Numbered from the stretch's first letter, positions 1-9,420 are shown. The stretch is DNA of 49,972 bases from CAZOHC01 sp964579845 (GCA_964579845.1 CAZOHC010000002.1:1-49972); one strand, 5' to 3'. Program-made: numbers and translations. Notes: a model not told the origin generated them from the letters alone.

Positions 1-134
1 TATTTGGTGCTATATAAGTTCAAGATGAACTAGAATAGAAGCATTACAAACAGTTTAGCAAATAAGTAGTTTTGCCTCTGTAATGATATCAAATTAGCAC
101 TTTAGCTTCAATGAGGAAGCGCTTTTCATGGGGA
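1..134. other. Window start, no feature seen
   Basis: AT-rich sequence downstream of the minus-strand gene ending at 135. I see no gene, terminator stem or repeat. Confidence 0.5.
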
Positions 135-872
135 TTACATGTTGCCTGGGGTGGTGTTGTTCGGCATGCCGGTCGGCATCGCCTGTTGTGTCGTTGACGG
201 TGTCATGGTTCCGGTCATCCCCGGCATCATACGCGATGAGCCTGTTGCATCATGCATCCCTTCCATCTCCATGGTATTCTCAGATGTTCCGGGAGCGCAG
301 ACAATGTTCTGCTCAACTTCTTCGGACACTGTGTACAGTGAGACATGATAATGCGGATCATTCATACCGACATGACCATCCTGAACGATACCGATGTTAA
401 CGTGATCGACCTCCATGCCCTCTGCAGCAAGATGGTTGAAATTATCGCCGTTGATAAGCTCTTCTCTCGGGATCATATATTTCACACCGATAACATCTCC
501 TTCATGTACCATGTACACAGGTCCCATCGGGATGTTTTCAGGAAGAACGTAGAGTGCTCCGCTGTGATCAGCGCAAGCTTGGATTTGGACTGCTTCAGTC
601 GGGAGTGTAAAACGTTCTTCTTCAGCAATGGTTACAGTTTGTTGCGGTGTCTGTGTCGCCGGTTTCGTGAACGGAGAGAATGAGGCGATCGCAAATCCTG
701 CTGCGAGACTTACTAAAATACCGACAACAAGCAGTAACGGCCAGAGGAGTGATCGACGTGCTTTCGGTGTTTCAGGTGTCGGTGTTTCCGGCTGATTCAT
801 CTCAGGTGCAGTCGGAGGTACTTCCTGTGTGACAGGTGTTTCGGGCGTGTTTTCTGTTGGCGTCGTATCCAT
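135..872 (-). CDS. Membrane-anchored extracytoplasmic protein of unknown function
   Basis: A 245-residue protein. A Pro/Thr/Glu-rich N-terminus of about 45 residues is followed by one membrane segment (LLWPLLLVVGILVSLAAGFA) and an outside domain of roughly 120 residues, then a Met/Thr/Pro/Asn-rich tail. The outside domain holds GPVYMVHEGDVIGVKYMI and a His-rich patch (DHVNIGIVQDGHVG, DPHYHVSLYTVS) that could bind a metal; I do not recognise the family with confidence, though a TTHB210-like/DUF5602 fold is a loose possibility. The ATG at 872 is chosen over one at 911 because a TTGACA-18-CATAAT promoter (906-911, 882-887) would start the transcript almost at this codon. It is divergent from the histidine kinase gene at 958. 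Confidence 0.7.
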   Translation of the reverse strand: MDTTPTENTPETPVTQEVPPTAPEMNQPETPTPETPKARRSLLWPLLLVVGILVSLAAGFAIASFSPFTKPATQTPQQTVTIAEEERFTLPTEAVQIQACADHSGALYVLPENIPMGPVYMVHEGDVIGVKYMIPREELINGDNFNHLAAEGMEVDHVNIGIVQDGHVGMNDPHYHVSLYTVSEEVEQNIVCAPGTSENTMEMEGMHDATGSSRMMPGMTGTMTPSTTQQAMPTGMPNNTTPGNM

Positions 873-881
873 ACCACATCC

Positions 882-947
882 ATTATGCACAGGAAAGAAC
901 AGATGTGTCAAGCGCGTTTGCTATTAAAAAAAAATGATTGCTATACT
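882..947. promoter_or_regulatory. Back-to-back divergent promoters
   Basis: On the minus strand TTGACA (906-911) and CATAAT (882-887) are 18 nt apart and point at the gene starting at 872. On the plus strand TTGCTA (918-923) and TATACT (942-947) are 18 nt apart and point at the kinase gene at 958. Both predicted transcript starts lie within a few bases of the start codons, so both mRNAs would be leaderless. Confidence 0.65.
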
Positions 948-957
948 GGATAGAGGT

Positions 958-3204
958 ATGTTAAAACTTCGGGGAAAATTACTGCTCTTTTTTATCACAC
1001 TCTCTGCTATTCCCCTCATCATTATTAATCTCATTTGGTTTAATTCTGCCAGGAATGATATTCTGGCTGCCAATGCCAGACAGGTTCAGCTGGCATCTGA
1101 CCGAGCAGAGGATGATGTTACCAACTACTTCACCACCAAGTTATTGAGTTTGATTATCCATTCGCAAACAGAGGCTGTCCTGTCAGGAAACCGCGAAGAG
1201 ATACAGAAAGAACTATTAAACTTTCTTCAACAAGATAGTGATATTCGTACCTTATCACTGCTCAACAAAGACGGTCATGAGATCGTGAAAGTTAGCAGGA
1301 ACGGTATCGCGTCAGAATCTGCTTTAGAAGATAGAAGCGACAGTGTCGAGTATAAAGTACCGACTTTTGTCGGTGGTGATCGTTATATCAGCCCTGTGTA
1401 TATTGACCGTGAGGGTCATGCGATGGTCACCATCGCGATTCCTGTTACCACGACAGCGACACCCCGCAGTCTCCAGCGACTCTCAACATCAGCAATCGGC
1501 GCCTACAGACAGGAAAGTGAAATCTCAGGTGTTCTGGTTGAATCAATTCGCTTGACTGATCTCTGGACAGTCCTGAATGCAATTCAGGTCGGAAAAAATG
1601 GCTATACGCTTGTATTGGATGATAAAGGCAATGTACTAACCTCAGGAAATAAAACATTAATCGGTAAGAATTTGGTACATATCCCCTACATCACTTCATT
1701 TCTCCGTACGTTTACCGATAGCACTGAATCAGCAAAACCTGTTGCGCAGAGAGACAATGAAGCAGGCAACGCTTCTCTTATCTCTGAGAAAGTTATTCCG
1801 ATGACCGGTTGGGGAGTTGTGGCGCAGGCGCCTGTTTCTGACACGTTATCTGAGATAAACAAAGTCGCTTTATTTGCCCTCATACTGTTTCTCATAACTA
1901 TCGTACTTATAACTCTGATCAGTCTCTATCTTACAAATCTTATCGTCCGGCCGATTAAAGAGCTGGCAGTCGGTAGTAAGATTATCGGTGCAGGAAATTT
2001 CGACTACCATGTCTCGGTAAACAGCAAAGATGAAATCGAGGAACTGAGTAATGCCTTTAATAACATGGCTGTTAATCTGAGCGATATGTTCCGGGCATTA
2101 AATCGAAGTCATGTAAACATCTCAACTGAGCGTAATAAGCTCGCGTTTATTCTCTCAAGTATTACTGATGCATTACTCGTTGTTGATCTGCAAAAAAAGA
2201 TCATTCTGTTTAATAAAGCTGCAGAACGGTTAACAGGATATAACGCGCAGGATGTCCTTCATCGGCATATCGATGAAATTATCAGCTTAACAGATGCTAA
2301 CGGCAAACGACTTCCGGCATCTGTCTATGCACCGACACTGAGCGTAAAACGAGAGGGGATAGTTTTTCATGAAGACAGTGCCGAACTTACTGCATTGAAC
2401 AATCGAAAGCGGCAGGTGACGATCTCAACCGGCGAGATTTTCGAGGGAGCGGATTCAAATATCGGATCAATTATTACTTTGCATGATATTACCAAGGAAC
2501 AGGAACTGGAGAAGATGAAACTTGACTTTGTATCTCTTGCTGCACATGAACTTCGGACACCGTTAACGGCAATACGCGGGTACCTCTCAGTTATTTATAG
2601 TGAGATTAAATCGATGCTGAATGAAGAACAGATGACTTTTTTTCAACGTGTTGAAACATCGACGAATCAACTTCAGTTCCTCATCGAAAATCTGCTCGAT
2701 GTCTCCAGAATCGAACGCGGTGCATTCAGTGTTACACTCGGCTCGATTGACTTAGCCCTACTCACGCAGGAAGTTACTGAACAACTGAAAGAAGAAGCAA
2801 AAGTAAAACACCTGACTCTTCATTTTATTCCTCCTGAGGGCCCGCTCCCTGCAGTCTCAGCTGATAAAATGAGAATCAGAGAAGTTCTGAATAATCTGAT
2901 CGCGAATGCTATCCATTATACGGATAAAGGAGGTATTACGATTCGAATAGAGCGCCTCGGTAATGAAGTTATTACACATATCGCTGATACAGGTGTGGGT
3001 ATACGCCAGGAAGAGATCGAACATCTTTTTACGAAGTTCTTCCGCGTCAAGGGTACACTGATACAAGGAACAAAAGGAACCGGTTTGGGCCTGTATATCT
3101 CAAAATCCATTATCGAGCAGCATCACGGTAAACTTTGGGTTAACTCTGAATACGGCAGAGGATCTGTCTTCAGTTTTTCATTGCCGATTGTCATGAACAG
3201 TTGA
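958..3204 (+). CDS. Membrane sensor histidine kinase (sensor-HAMP-PAS-HisKA-HATPase)
   Basis: A 748-residue two-component sensor. A first membrane segment (about 8-28) is followed by a large outside sensor region resembling a double Cache domain (about 30-300), a second membrane segment (302-328), HAMP (to about 385), a PAS domain (about 395-510), a HisKA domain with the phospho-accepting His530 in SLAAHELRTPL, and a HATPase domain with the N box (NNLIANAIHY) and G boxes (DTGVGI, GTGLGLYI). An in-frame ATG at 934 exists, but the TATACT box at 942-947 lies downstream of it, so I use 958. The single-domain receiver gene starts 51 bases downstream and is the likely partner. The ligand is unknown. 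Confidence 0.9.
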   Translation: MLKLRGKLLLFFITLSAIPLIIINLIWFNSARNDILAANARQVQLASDRAEDDVTNYFTTKLLSLIIHSQTEAVLSGNREEIQKELLNFLQQDSDIRTLSLLNKDGHEIVKVSRNGIASESALEDRSDSVEYKVPTFVGGDRYISPVYIDREGHAMVTIAIPVTTTATPRSLQRLSTSAIGAYRQESEISGVLVESIRLTDLWTVLNAIQVGKNGYTLVLDDKGNVLTSGNKTLIGKNLVHIPYITSFLRTFTDSTESAKPVAQRDNEAGNASLISEKVIPMTGWGVVAQAPVSDTLSEINKVALFALILFLITIVLITLISLYLTNLIVRPIKELAVGSKIIGAGNFDYHVSVNSKDEIEELSNAFNNMAVNLSDMFRALNRSHVNISTERNKLAFILSSITDALLVVDLQKKIILFNKAAERLTGYNAQDVLHRHIDEIISLTDANGKRLPASVYAPTLSVKREGIVFHEDSAELTALNNRKRQVTISTGEIFEGADSNIGSIITLHDITKEQELEKMKLDFVSLAAHELRTPLTAIRGYLSVIYSEIKSMLNEEQMTFFQRVETSTNQLQFLIENLLDVSRIERGAFSVTLGSIDLALLTQEVTEQLKEEAKVKHLTLHFIPPEGPLPAVSADKMRIREVLNNLIANAIHYTDKGGITIRIERLGNEVITHIADTGVGIRQEEIEHLFTKFFRVKGTLIQGTKGTGLGLYISKSIIEQHHGKLWVNSEYGRGSVFSFSLPIVMNS

Positions 3205-3255
3205 TAGGTGCTTATAGAATAGATTTTATAAAAAAACATTGTTATACTGATATAA

Positions 3256-3660
3256 ATGAATCCATCACTTCCGAAATCATTGTTACTTGTTGAAGATAGC
3301 ATCCTTATTCGGGAACTATACGAACGACAGTTTTCGCTCTCAGGAGTCCGGGTGGATACGGCAGCAGGCGGTCAGGAAGGCCTGGAGAAAGCAAAATCAG
3401 GGACATATGACGTCATTCTCTTGGATATTATGATGCCTGATATTACCGGGCTTGAAGTTATGAAGACCTTAAAAAGTGATGAGTCTACCAAAAATATCCC
3501 GGTCATTTTTTTGACCAACATGGGACAAGACAGCGTTATCAAAGAGGGATTAGGGCTCGGTGCCATCGGATACCTCATAAAGTCTGCGTTTACCCCAGAT
3601 CAACTGATTAAAGAAGTCGCTCTCCTTGTCTCACAACAAAATCCCATGCGACCACTGTAA
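3256..3660 (+). CDS. Single-domain response regulator (CheY-like receiver)
   Basis: A 134-residue protein made only of a receiver domain, with no DNA-binding output. The acidic pair Glu13/Asp14 (VEDS), the phospho-accepting Asp57 (LLDIMMPD), the Thr of FLTN and the Lys of YLIKS are all present. It follows the histidine kinase by 51 bases and probably takes phosphate from it, then acts on another protein or relays onward. A TATACT box at 3243-3248 ends 7 bases before the ATG, so it may also have its own leaderless promoter, although no good -35 box is visible. Confidence 0.88.
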   Translation: MNPSLPKSLLLVEDSILIRELYERQFSLSGVRVDTAAGGQEGLEKAKSGTYDVILLDIMMPDITGLEVMKTLKSDESTKNIPVIFLTNMGQDSVIKEGLGLGAIGYLIKSAFTPDQLIKEVALLVSQQNPMRPL

Positions 3661-3665
3661 TCTGC

Positions 3666-4484
3666 TTATATCGACAGAGGAGCTGTCATCGTTTCCTGTC
3701 TGCTCACTGCTCTATTGATGACCTCACGGCTTTTATTCAAAATTTCGTTAACATTGGTTTTCATTTCTGATGTAAAGTTTCCGATTACTTTCTGTTGCAT
3801 CGACTCAGGGAGAAAGGACGTAAGTCGATGCATCTCTCCTTTATGTCCGGCCAGAATAATTCCTTTAAGCGATTTGTTTCCGATAAAGGATTGTATTTTC
3901 TGTGCCAGATCATCGTAGTACCGTCGTTCGTGTTGTTGAATATGACGCTGAATACGGTCGTTTCTCTGTCCTCGAGGCGAGTTTACCCATCTTCCTTGGA
4001 TATCCGGCGGAACTGCATCCTCGTCTTCTATTTCCTTCCGCTGTTCCAGCATTCCTGAGTTAAGAGTAATAAGCTGTGCTCTTTTTCGGTCAGCCAGTAT
4101 GACCAGATACCGCTCCTCACCGTTCATCTGAATGAGTGGTTTTATGTAAGGACTATGATCAATGACGAGACAGTCCTGAATATCTATCGCTAGACGGATT
4201 TCTTCAAAGAGTGTTTCACCACCTGAAAAAACAGCTAGCGATTTGTCCTGCGTTCTCGGTCGATAGGTATCAAGGAATCCATCGATATAGGAAATATTCT
4301 GGAATACGCGCTCAAGTCCTTCGCCTGTTACTGTCTCGCCGATGAGCTGTCTGAAGTTATCTTTCAGAACTTCTGTATCGAATGCCTTTCCATGAGCGGG
4401 AAGTGAAAGATAGACCGAAAGTATCGGCGATGGTGAATCGTTATATGACAGAAGTCTCTGGAGTGATTTCTTCTGTGAGATCAT
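3666..4484 (-). CDS. Bacterial eRF1-like (baeRF) family protein
   Basis: A 272-residue cytoplasmic protein. The middle and C-terminal parts look like the eRF1 domain 2/3 fold of the bacterial baeRF family: a strand with YLVILADRKRAQLITLNSG, then a charged segment with many Arg and His (GQRNDRIQRHIQQHERRYY), then KGIILAGHKGEMHRLTSFLP. Members are thought to act at ribosomes or on stalled nascent chains, but the role in bacteria is poorly established. It converges on the response regulator gene with 5 bases between the stops. The family call rests on pattern resemblance only. Confidence 0.6.
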   Translation of the reverse strand: MISQKKSLQRLLSYNDSPSPILSVYLSLPAHGKAFDTEVLKDNFRQLIGETVTGEGLERVFQNISYIDGFLDTYRPRTQDKSLAVFSGGETLFEEIRLAIDIQDCLVIDHSPYIKPLIQMNGEERYLVILADRKRAQLITLNSGMLEQRKEIEDEDAVPPDIQGRWVNSPRGQRNDRIQRHIQQHERRYYDDLAQKIQSFIGNKSLKGIILAGHKGEMHRLTSFLPESMQQKVIGNFTSEMKTNVNEILNKSREVINRAVSRQETMTAPLSI

Positions 4485-4562
4485 ACTGTCTACGCTACTT
4501 CTTTAAAGTGAAATAACGGTAAGAAGTCTATAACAGAATGGTAATGAAAATCGTTCGTATGA

Positions 4563-4592
4563 TTGCTAATGTTGTGTTTTTCTGCTTATACT
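4563..4592 (+). promoter_or_regulatory. Promoter of the CorA gene
   Basis: TTGCTA (4563-4568) and TATACT (4587-4592) are 18 nt apart. The predicted start is at or next to the GTG start codon at 4600, so the message would be leaderless. Confidence 0.6.
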
Positions 4593-4599
4593 GAGAGTA

Positions 4600-5643
4600 G
4601 TGAATATCCAGACTATTACCCATAATGACTTCGTCTTCGTCGATGTTCATGATCCGAAGGAACTGGAGATAAAAACACTTAGACAGGAGTACGGATTTGA
4701 TCAACTGCACCTTGAGGATTTTATTAACCAGGAGCAGATTCCGAAGGTCGAGTCAACCAAAGACTACACGCTCTTCGTGCTCGACTTCCCGTATGTCGAA
4801 GTCGGTGAAGATAGTGAGAAAAAACCGACCCAGAACGGCCATACGAATGAAAAGAAAAACCCGACGCTCACTGATTTCGTCATAAAACCGGTAACCGCAC
4901 TTCCGGCACTCCCCTTTAACCAAGCGAAAAAGAAGAAAATTCGTACCGGGCACGTAAATTTCTTTGTCGGTAAAAACTATCTGGTCGTCCTCCATGATGA
5001 AAACACTCCTGTTATTGACGACTTTTTTGCAGAATGCCAAAAAACGCTTCAGAAGCGGGAGCAGGTCATGCATCGGGGATCGTTTTATCTCTTCTATACG
5101 ATCGTCGATCTGCTCGTCAGCGCCAGCTTTACGACGGTAAAAGAACTGGCTGCAGTTATTGATAAGATTGATGTCAGACTTTTGCAGGATAACCCTCCGC
5201 AGACGATTGTCGAAGATATTGCCGTCGCCAGACGAAATATCGTCGTCTTCCGTTCCATGATGAAGCCTGCGGTTAATATCTTTAACGAGTTGGTAAACGG
5301 TGAGGTAGAAGGTGTCTCTCCTCCTCTTACAACTTCCTGGAGAAATATCAGGGACAGACTGAAGAAAATCACCTATCGGCTGGATGGAACACAGGATTTG
5401 ATCGAGGGAATATCAAAAAGCCATGAATCCTTACTGACTGCACGAACCAATGAAATCGTGAAAGCACTGACGATATTTACGGCGGTCATGCTCCCATTGA
5501 CGCTGATTGCGAGTATCTACGGCATGAATATTGTCGGACTTCCCTATGCTGAAGACCGGGAAGTGTTGAAAATGCTCGGGATGCTTATGGTAGGCATAGC
5601 AGGTCTGATGATGATTGGGTTTAAGCTTATAAAATGGTTATAG
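4600..5643 (+). CDS. CorA-family divalent metal ion channel
   Basis: A 347-residue CorA-type Mg2+/Co2+ channel. The soluble N-terminal funnel ends in a long helical stretch, followed by two C-terminal membrane segments with the diagnostic Tyr-Gly-Met-Asn motif at 307-310. A charged, Lys-rich insertion at about 65-110 (around KKPTQNGHTNEKKNPT) is not usual in the family. The GTG start at 4600 is supported by a promoter placing the transcript start there. A second, shorter CorA homologue lies at 42700-43620. Confidence 0.9.
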   Translation: MNIQTITHNDFVFVDVHDPKELEIKTLRQEYGFDQLHLEDFINQEQIPKVESTKDYTLFVLDFPYVEVGEDSEKKPTQNGHTNEKKNPTLTDFVIKPVTALPALPFNQAKKKKIRTGHVNFFVGKNYLVVLHDENTPVIDDFFAECQKTLQKREQVMHRGSFYLFYTIVDLLVSASFTTVKELAAVIDKIDVRLLQDNPPQTIVEDIAVARRNIVVFRSMMKPAVNIFNELVNGEVEGVSPPLTTSWRNIRDRLKKITYRLDGTQDLIEGISKSHESLLTARTNEIVKALTIFTAVMLPLTLIASIYGMNIVGLPYAEDREVLKMLGMLMVGIAGLMMIGFKLIKWL

Positions 5644-5679
5644 GTGGAGTTTTATACTTTGCAGACTGCAGATTGCAGA

Positions 5680-7161
5680 TTAGGGTTCCTTCGGTTTTAC
5701 ATGCTTGGCTATCGGGAGGCTGAACGAGAACGTTGAACCTTTTCCGACTTCACTCTCGACCCAGACGGCTCCTTTGTTTCTTTTAATTATTTCTTTGACA
5801 ATATAGAGTCCCATTCCCAGGCCGGGGAACGTTTTTCCTGAATTTCCGTTGATCTGGTAGAGCCGGTCAAAAACTTTCGCTTGTTGTTCTTTTGCGATTC
5901 CTACGCCTTGATCGATAACACTGACGATGACGGTTTGTTTCTTTCTCGTAACGGTGATACTAACAGGTGTCGTTTCCTCAGAGTATTTCAGGGCATTTGT
6001 GATGAGATTTGAAAGGACTTGGTAGATACGAAATTTATCCGCATAGACAGTATATGCTGTTGCTGCTTTGTAACGAATGATTCTATTTTTAGCGCCTCCT
6101 TGCATCTCGAAAACCGTTCGTTCGACCAGATCAGTGAGATTAAAAACCTCAGGTGACAATGTCAGCTTGCCGGTCTGCAATCGGGAAACATCAAGAAGGT
6201 CATTAACCAGTTTATTTAATCGTTCAGTTTGACCGGTAATTCTGCTGAGGACCTGCATCGTTTTCTTATCACCTTTCTTTTTAATCTGGTCTTGAAGCAT
6301 TTCCATGTAGAGAAGCATACTTGTGAGCGGCGTTTTGAGTTCATGTGAGGCCATGTTGATAAAGTCATCTTTTCTCTCCTCGATCTCTTTCTGCTGTGTA
6401 ATATCGTCGAAGATAGAGGCTGCTGCAATCATCTGACCCTTATGATTATGGATTGGTGAAGCAGTAACATAGATATGTCTTTTTTTATCTTTATTCCGTG
6501 ATAGAATAATTTCCTTTCCTCGTGCCGGTTTTCCTGTGGTGAGCGTTTGTGATAGCGGCCATTGCTCAGGCTTAATCTGTTTCCCGTTGTAAAATGCCTC
6601 GACCATTTCGTGTTGTATCGGTTGTCTTTGAGATCGGGTGTTTCTCTCAAAAATTCGTTCAAGCTGCCTGTTCCCGAGTATGAGTTTCCCGTTAACATCA
6701 GCGATTGCAACGCCTACCGGCAATTGCTCAAGGATTGTTCGCAGCCTGTTTTTTTCATTTGCTTCTGCCTCAATGAGCGTATCGATTGTTTGTTTTAACC
6801 AGCCGATAATCCATGCAAGGAGGAGATAAAGGATTCCGAGAATAATCACTGCTTCTATGCCTGACCTGAGCTGATCACCTTCATAATTTCTGGTATAGAT
6901 AAAATACGAATAATAAAGGATAGTCAACCACGTCGTGATAAAACCGCCCCTCACTCCTTCTCTGAATGAGAAATAAATTATCAAGACAATAAAGAGGAAG
7001 ATAATATATGCCCCTGCAGCATCAGGGTTATTGAGAACACCGACGGTTATCCATTCAAATATAACTATTGCACAGAGTGTCGTTATCAGCGGAAAGAAAA
7101 ATGAATACTGCCTATCCCCGAGATGAGTAATCGGGTTTAGGAATCGCAGAACGCGTTTCAT
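5680..7161 (-). CDS. Membrane histidine kinase with N-terminal membrane bundle and PAS domain
   Basis: About 493 residues from the ATG at 7161; a GTG at 7206 would add 15 residues. The N-terminus is a compact bundle of about four membrane segments with almost no outside loop, similar in layout to the DUF4118/KdpD sensor region. A PAS domain follows (around LEQLPVGVAIADVNGKLI), then HisKA with the phospho-accepting His in MASHELKTPLTSML (residue 273 from this start) and a HATPase domain with N and G boxes (NLITNALKYS, DQGVGI, GLGMGLYIVKE). No response regulator is adjacent. A TACAAT box lies 15 bases before the ATG, but no convincing -35 is seen. Confidence 0.85.
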   Translation of the reverse strand: MKRVLRFLNPITHLGDRQYSFFFPLITTLCAIVIFEWITVGVLNNPDAAGAYIIFLFIVLIIYFSFREGVRGGFITTWLTILYYSYFIYTRNYEGDQLRSGIEAVIILGILYLLLAWIIGWLKQTIDTLIEAEANEKNRLRTILEQLPVGVAIADVNGKLILGNRQLERIFERNTRSQRQPIQHEMVEAFYNGKQIKPEQWPLSQTLTTGKPARGKEIILSRNKDKKRHIYVTASPIHNHKGQMIAAASIFDDITQQKEIEERKDDFINMASHELKTPLTSMLLYMEMLQDQIKKKGDKKTMQVLSRITGQTERLNKLVNDLLDVSRLQTGKLTLSPEVFNLTDLVERTVFEMQGGAKNRIIRYKAATAYTVYADKFRIYQVLSNLITNALKYSEETTPVSITVTRKKQTVIVSVIDQGVGIAKEQQAKVFDRLYQINGNSGKTFPGLGMGLYIVKEIIKRNKGAVWVESEVGKGSTFSFSLPIAKHVKPKEP

Positions 7162-7248
7162 ACTTTGATTCAGCGTATTGTACCACTCGAAGCTCTCCGC
7201 TGCCACTACCCTTGCGACTTCATCAGGAATACGTCATACTATAGCGGT

Positions 7249-7410
7249 ATGGATATCCTTGAAAGTCTGAAGGCACTTCTTGCAGGACTAATCGTCGGTG
7301 TTCTCTTCGCTGCGATAAAACTCCCAATACCTGCTCCGTCTGCTTTTATCGGTATCATCGGAATTATCGGCATTTATCTCGGCTTTGTGCTGTGGAATAA
7401 GTTTTTTTAA
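7249..7410 (+). CDS. XapX-domain small membrane protein
   Basis: A 53-residue protein with two hydrophobic segments separated by KLPIPAPSAF. The layout LLAGLIVGVLFAAIKLPIPA followed by a Gly/Ile-rich second helix matches the XapX (DUF1427) family, of unknown function. The ATG at 7249 is preceded by TTGCGA (7212-7217) and CATACT (7235-7240), 17 nt apart, which makes the message leaderless. A longer in-frame start at 7165 would lie upstream of that promoter and is rejected. Confidence 0.75.
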   Translation: MDILESLKALLAGLIVGVLFAAIKLPIPAPSAFIGIIGIIGIYLGFVLWNKFF

Positions 7411-7589
7411 GCTCTATCCTCATTCTCACGATCATCATCACTACGTAGCGGTGCTGTCATCTGCTTCAAGTTTCCTTTGAGTTTCTGCATACCGCCTTTT
7501 ACAGTCTCTCCTGTCTGCATATTCCCTTCTCCTCTCAATTCATCAATTTTTCCTTCAGCTTTTTGTTTCATCTCATCTAATTTTCCCAT
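7407..7589 (-). CDS. CsbD-family stress protein
   Basis: A 60-residue hydrophilic protein that opens GKLDEMKQKAEGKIDELRGE and continues with KGGMQKLKGNLKQ, the typical amphipathic repeat of CsbD-like general stress proteins. Their biochemical role is not known. The ATG at 7589 is fixed by a strong Shine-Dalgarno sequence (AAAGGAGGTGA) a few bases upstream; this is one of the few genes outside the surface island with such a site. Its stop codon overlaps that of the convergent XapX gene. Confidence 0.85.
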   Translation of the reverse strand: MGKLDEMKQKAEGKIDELRGEGNMQTGETVKGGMQKLKGNLKQMTAPLRSDDDRENEDRA

Positions 7590-7686
7590 ACGATCACCTC
7601 CTTTCTTCCTCTGTATCCTACATTGCTGACGCAAGGAGTACAGCATGGTTACGTAAGAGAGTCGTAATAGCGGTTGTGATTCCCAC

Positions 7687-7715
7687 TTGATTTTCTGAGC
7701 GTGTGTTTGTATAGT
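7687..7715 (+). promoter_or_regulatory. Promoter of the coiled-coil protein gene
   Basis: TTGATT (7687-7692) and TATAGT (7710-7715) are 17 nt apart. The predicted transcript start is 2-3 bases before the ATG at 7725. Confidence 0.6.
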
Positions 7716-7724
7716 AAAGACTCT

Positions 7725-8210
7725 ATGGATGATAAAAATACTCCGGATGATGTCGTCATCACTGAAGAAGTTGTTGAAGTAACAGAAGCTACTGTTTCTC
7801 CATCCCCGACTACAGACGTTGATGTCCTCATGAGCCTTGAGGAAATGATTAAGAACAACATTGAAGGTATCGATCGGTTAAAACATGAAATAAAAACGCA
7901 CCGTGAGATGTTTGAGGACACGTTTAATAATAACCCTACCTATCGTGAACACAGTGAAAAAGTAAAAGAAGTTAATAAAATTAAATCTCAGACGAGACAG
8001 CAGATTTTGAATCAGCCAAGTGTACTCCAGCTTGCGAATAAAATTAAAAGTGCCCGATCTGAGATCAAAGAACGCCAGGGTGCGCTTTCTGATTATCTGA
8101 AAGAATATCAGCGCATGACCGGTGCAACTGAAATCGAAGGACGCGACGGGAAAATCAGAGAGATTATTAATGATGCAAAATTAGTCGTCCGCTCCGATAA
8201 GAGTAAGTAA
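7725..8210 (+). CDS. Acidic coiled-coil protein, unknown function
   Basis: A 161-residue soluble protein. The first 35 residues are acidic and rich in Val, Thr and Glu; the rest is highly charged and helical with heptad-like spacing (IKNNIEGIDRLKHEIKTHRE, KVKEVNKIKSQTRQQI, ANKIKSARSEIKERQGAL), so a coiled coil is likely. It has no signal peptide or membrane segment. I do not recognise a family. The ATG at 7725 sits just downstream of a good promoter. It converges on the membrane protein gene at 8213 with only 2 bases between them. Confidence 0.7.
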   Translation: MDDKNTPDDVVITEEVVEVTEATVSPSPTTDVDVLMSLEEMIKNNIEGIDRLKHEIKTHREMFEDTFNNNPTYREHSEKVKEVNKIKSQTRQQILNQPSVLQLANKIKSARSEIKERQGALSDYLKEYQRMTGATEIEGRDGKIREIINDAKLVVRSDKSK

Positions 8211-8212
8211 CG

Positions 8213-9382
8213 CTACCGCTTTGCTTCCCCCAAACCTTCATCAGTTTCCTTTTTCACGATGACGAATTCTATCGCAAGCAACATGAGGATGTTAATAACG
8301 AGACCTACCAATGCGAGAAACTGCAGCATATAGAATAAGAAAAACTGCGTCAAAAAAATGGAGATCAAGATCGATATTCTGAAGTATCTGAGCGCTTTTA
8401 ATCGGGAGCTACTGATTTCCAGTAACCCGATAAATGCGACGAGCGCCGCGAGTGCAGTTGAGAACAGCGTTCCGAAGCCGATAAAGGAGAGATTGATCAT
8501 AAGATTTCCGGACGTGATAAAAAACATTGCGTAGAGGATACCGATAATACCGCCTGCTACTATGATACCGGCAATTTTATTGGCCTGACGAAGCAAATAG
8601 TACGAGATAAAGGCGATGATGACACCAAACAACAGAAACATGTATTTATTCAGCGCAGCGATAATAAAGAACGTAATGAGAAGCGAGACGACTGATTGGA
8701 TGATGATAAATCCGATGACAAAAAGAAAAAACATCCTGTTCCGAGCAATAGATTCCACCAGATGAAACATCCGTTGTTTAAACCTGTTATAAACATCACT
8801 CCCCGGACGTTCGATCTGTGATGCCTCGAGTATTCGACGCAATGCGTGAACCATAGGGTTTCTTTGGTCGCTTGCGTTGAGGTATGCGAGTGCTTGTTGT
8901 TTCTCATTCATATCGAGGTCAGCGATGACGACTTCTTTGGTCAGCTCTATCGCGTTTACTAAGTATTCTTTTTTCGAGACAGATTTATACTTCGGCAAGA
9001 GTTCACCAAGGAGATAAATCATAATAAAGATGACATATATGAGTGCGATGGTCGGTTGAAAAAAATAGTCATTGTCTCGTGTTATGAACTTACCGAGTTC
9101 ATCTATGAAAAAGCCGAAGCCGATCCCTCCTGTTATGGATGCGATATTCAGCGCTGTTCTGTTCAGGAAGGTAAACAGCATAAATATCGTCAACATCATC
9201 AACAGTCCGCCGTAGAGCATATGTGCGATGTGAAAATGCTCTCCGCCTACCTGGGGGAAACCCGTTACCTGGAGATAGAACCTGATCGAGAGGACAGTCG
9301 TAACTGCTGAGATAAGAAAATTCTCAACCAGTGTTGCAGCATAGAGGTTTCTGATGAAGTGTCTATTTTTAAAAAAATTCAT
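8213..9382 (-). CDS. Conserved polytopic membrane protein, unknown function
   Basis: A 389-residue protein with about 10-11 membrane segments and a cytoplasmic loop at about 128-205. The N-terminal half carries HIAHMLYGGLLMML and GGIGFGFFIDELGKFITRDN, which I recall as signatures of a conserved but uncharacterised bacterial membrane protein family; the Asp/Glu pair in FIDELGKF and the His residues inside membrane segments hint at ion or proton handling, which is inference only. It lies directly downstream of the Mur ligase gene and may be read with the glycan block, though a TACAAT box 8 bases before the ATG suggests its own start. Confidence 0.7.
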   Translation of the reverse strand: MNFFKNRHFIRNLYAATLVENFLISAVTTVLSIRFYLQVTGFPQVGGEHFHIAHMLYGGLLMMLTIFMLFTFLNRTALNIASITGGIGFGFFIDELGKFITRDNDYFFQPTIALIYVIFIMIYLLGELLPKYKSVSKKEYLVNAIELTKEVVIADLDMNEKQQALAYLNASDQRNPMVHALRRILEASQIERPGSDVYNRFKQRMFHLVESIARNRMFFLFVIGFIIIQSVVSLLITFFIIAALNKYMFLLFGVIIAFISYYLLRQANKIAGIIVAGGIIGILYAMFFITSGNLMINLSFIGFGTLFSTALAALVAFIGLLEISSSRLKALRYFRISILISIFLTQFFLFYMLQFLALVGLVINILMLLAIEFVIVKKETDEGLGEAKR

Positions 9383-9420
9383 GGTGATTGATTGTATCGC
9401 TCCGGGAACAAGCCTGTATC

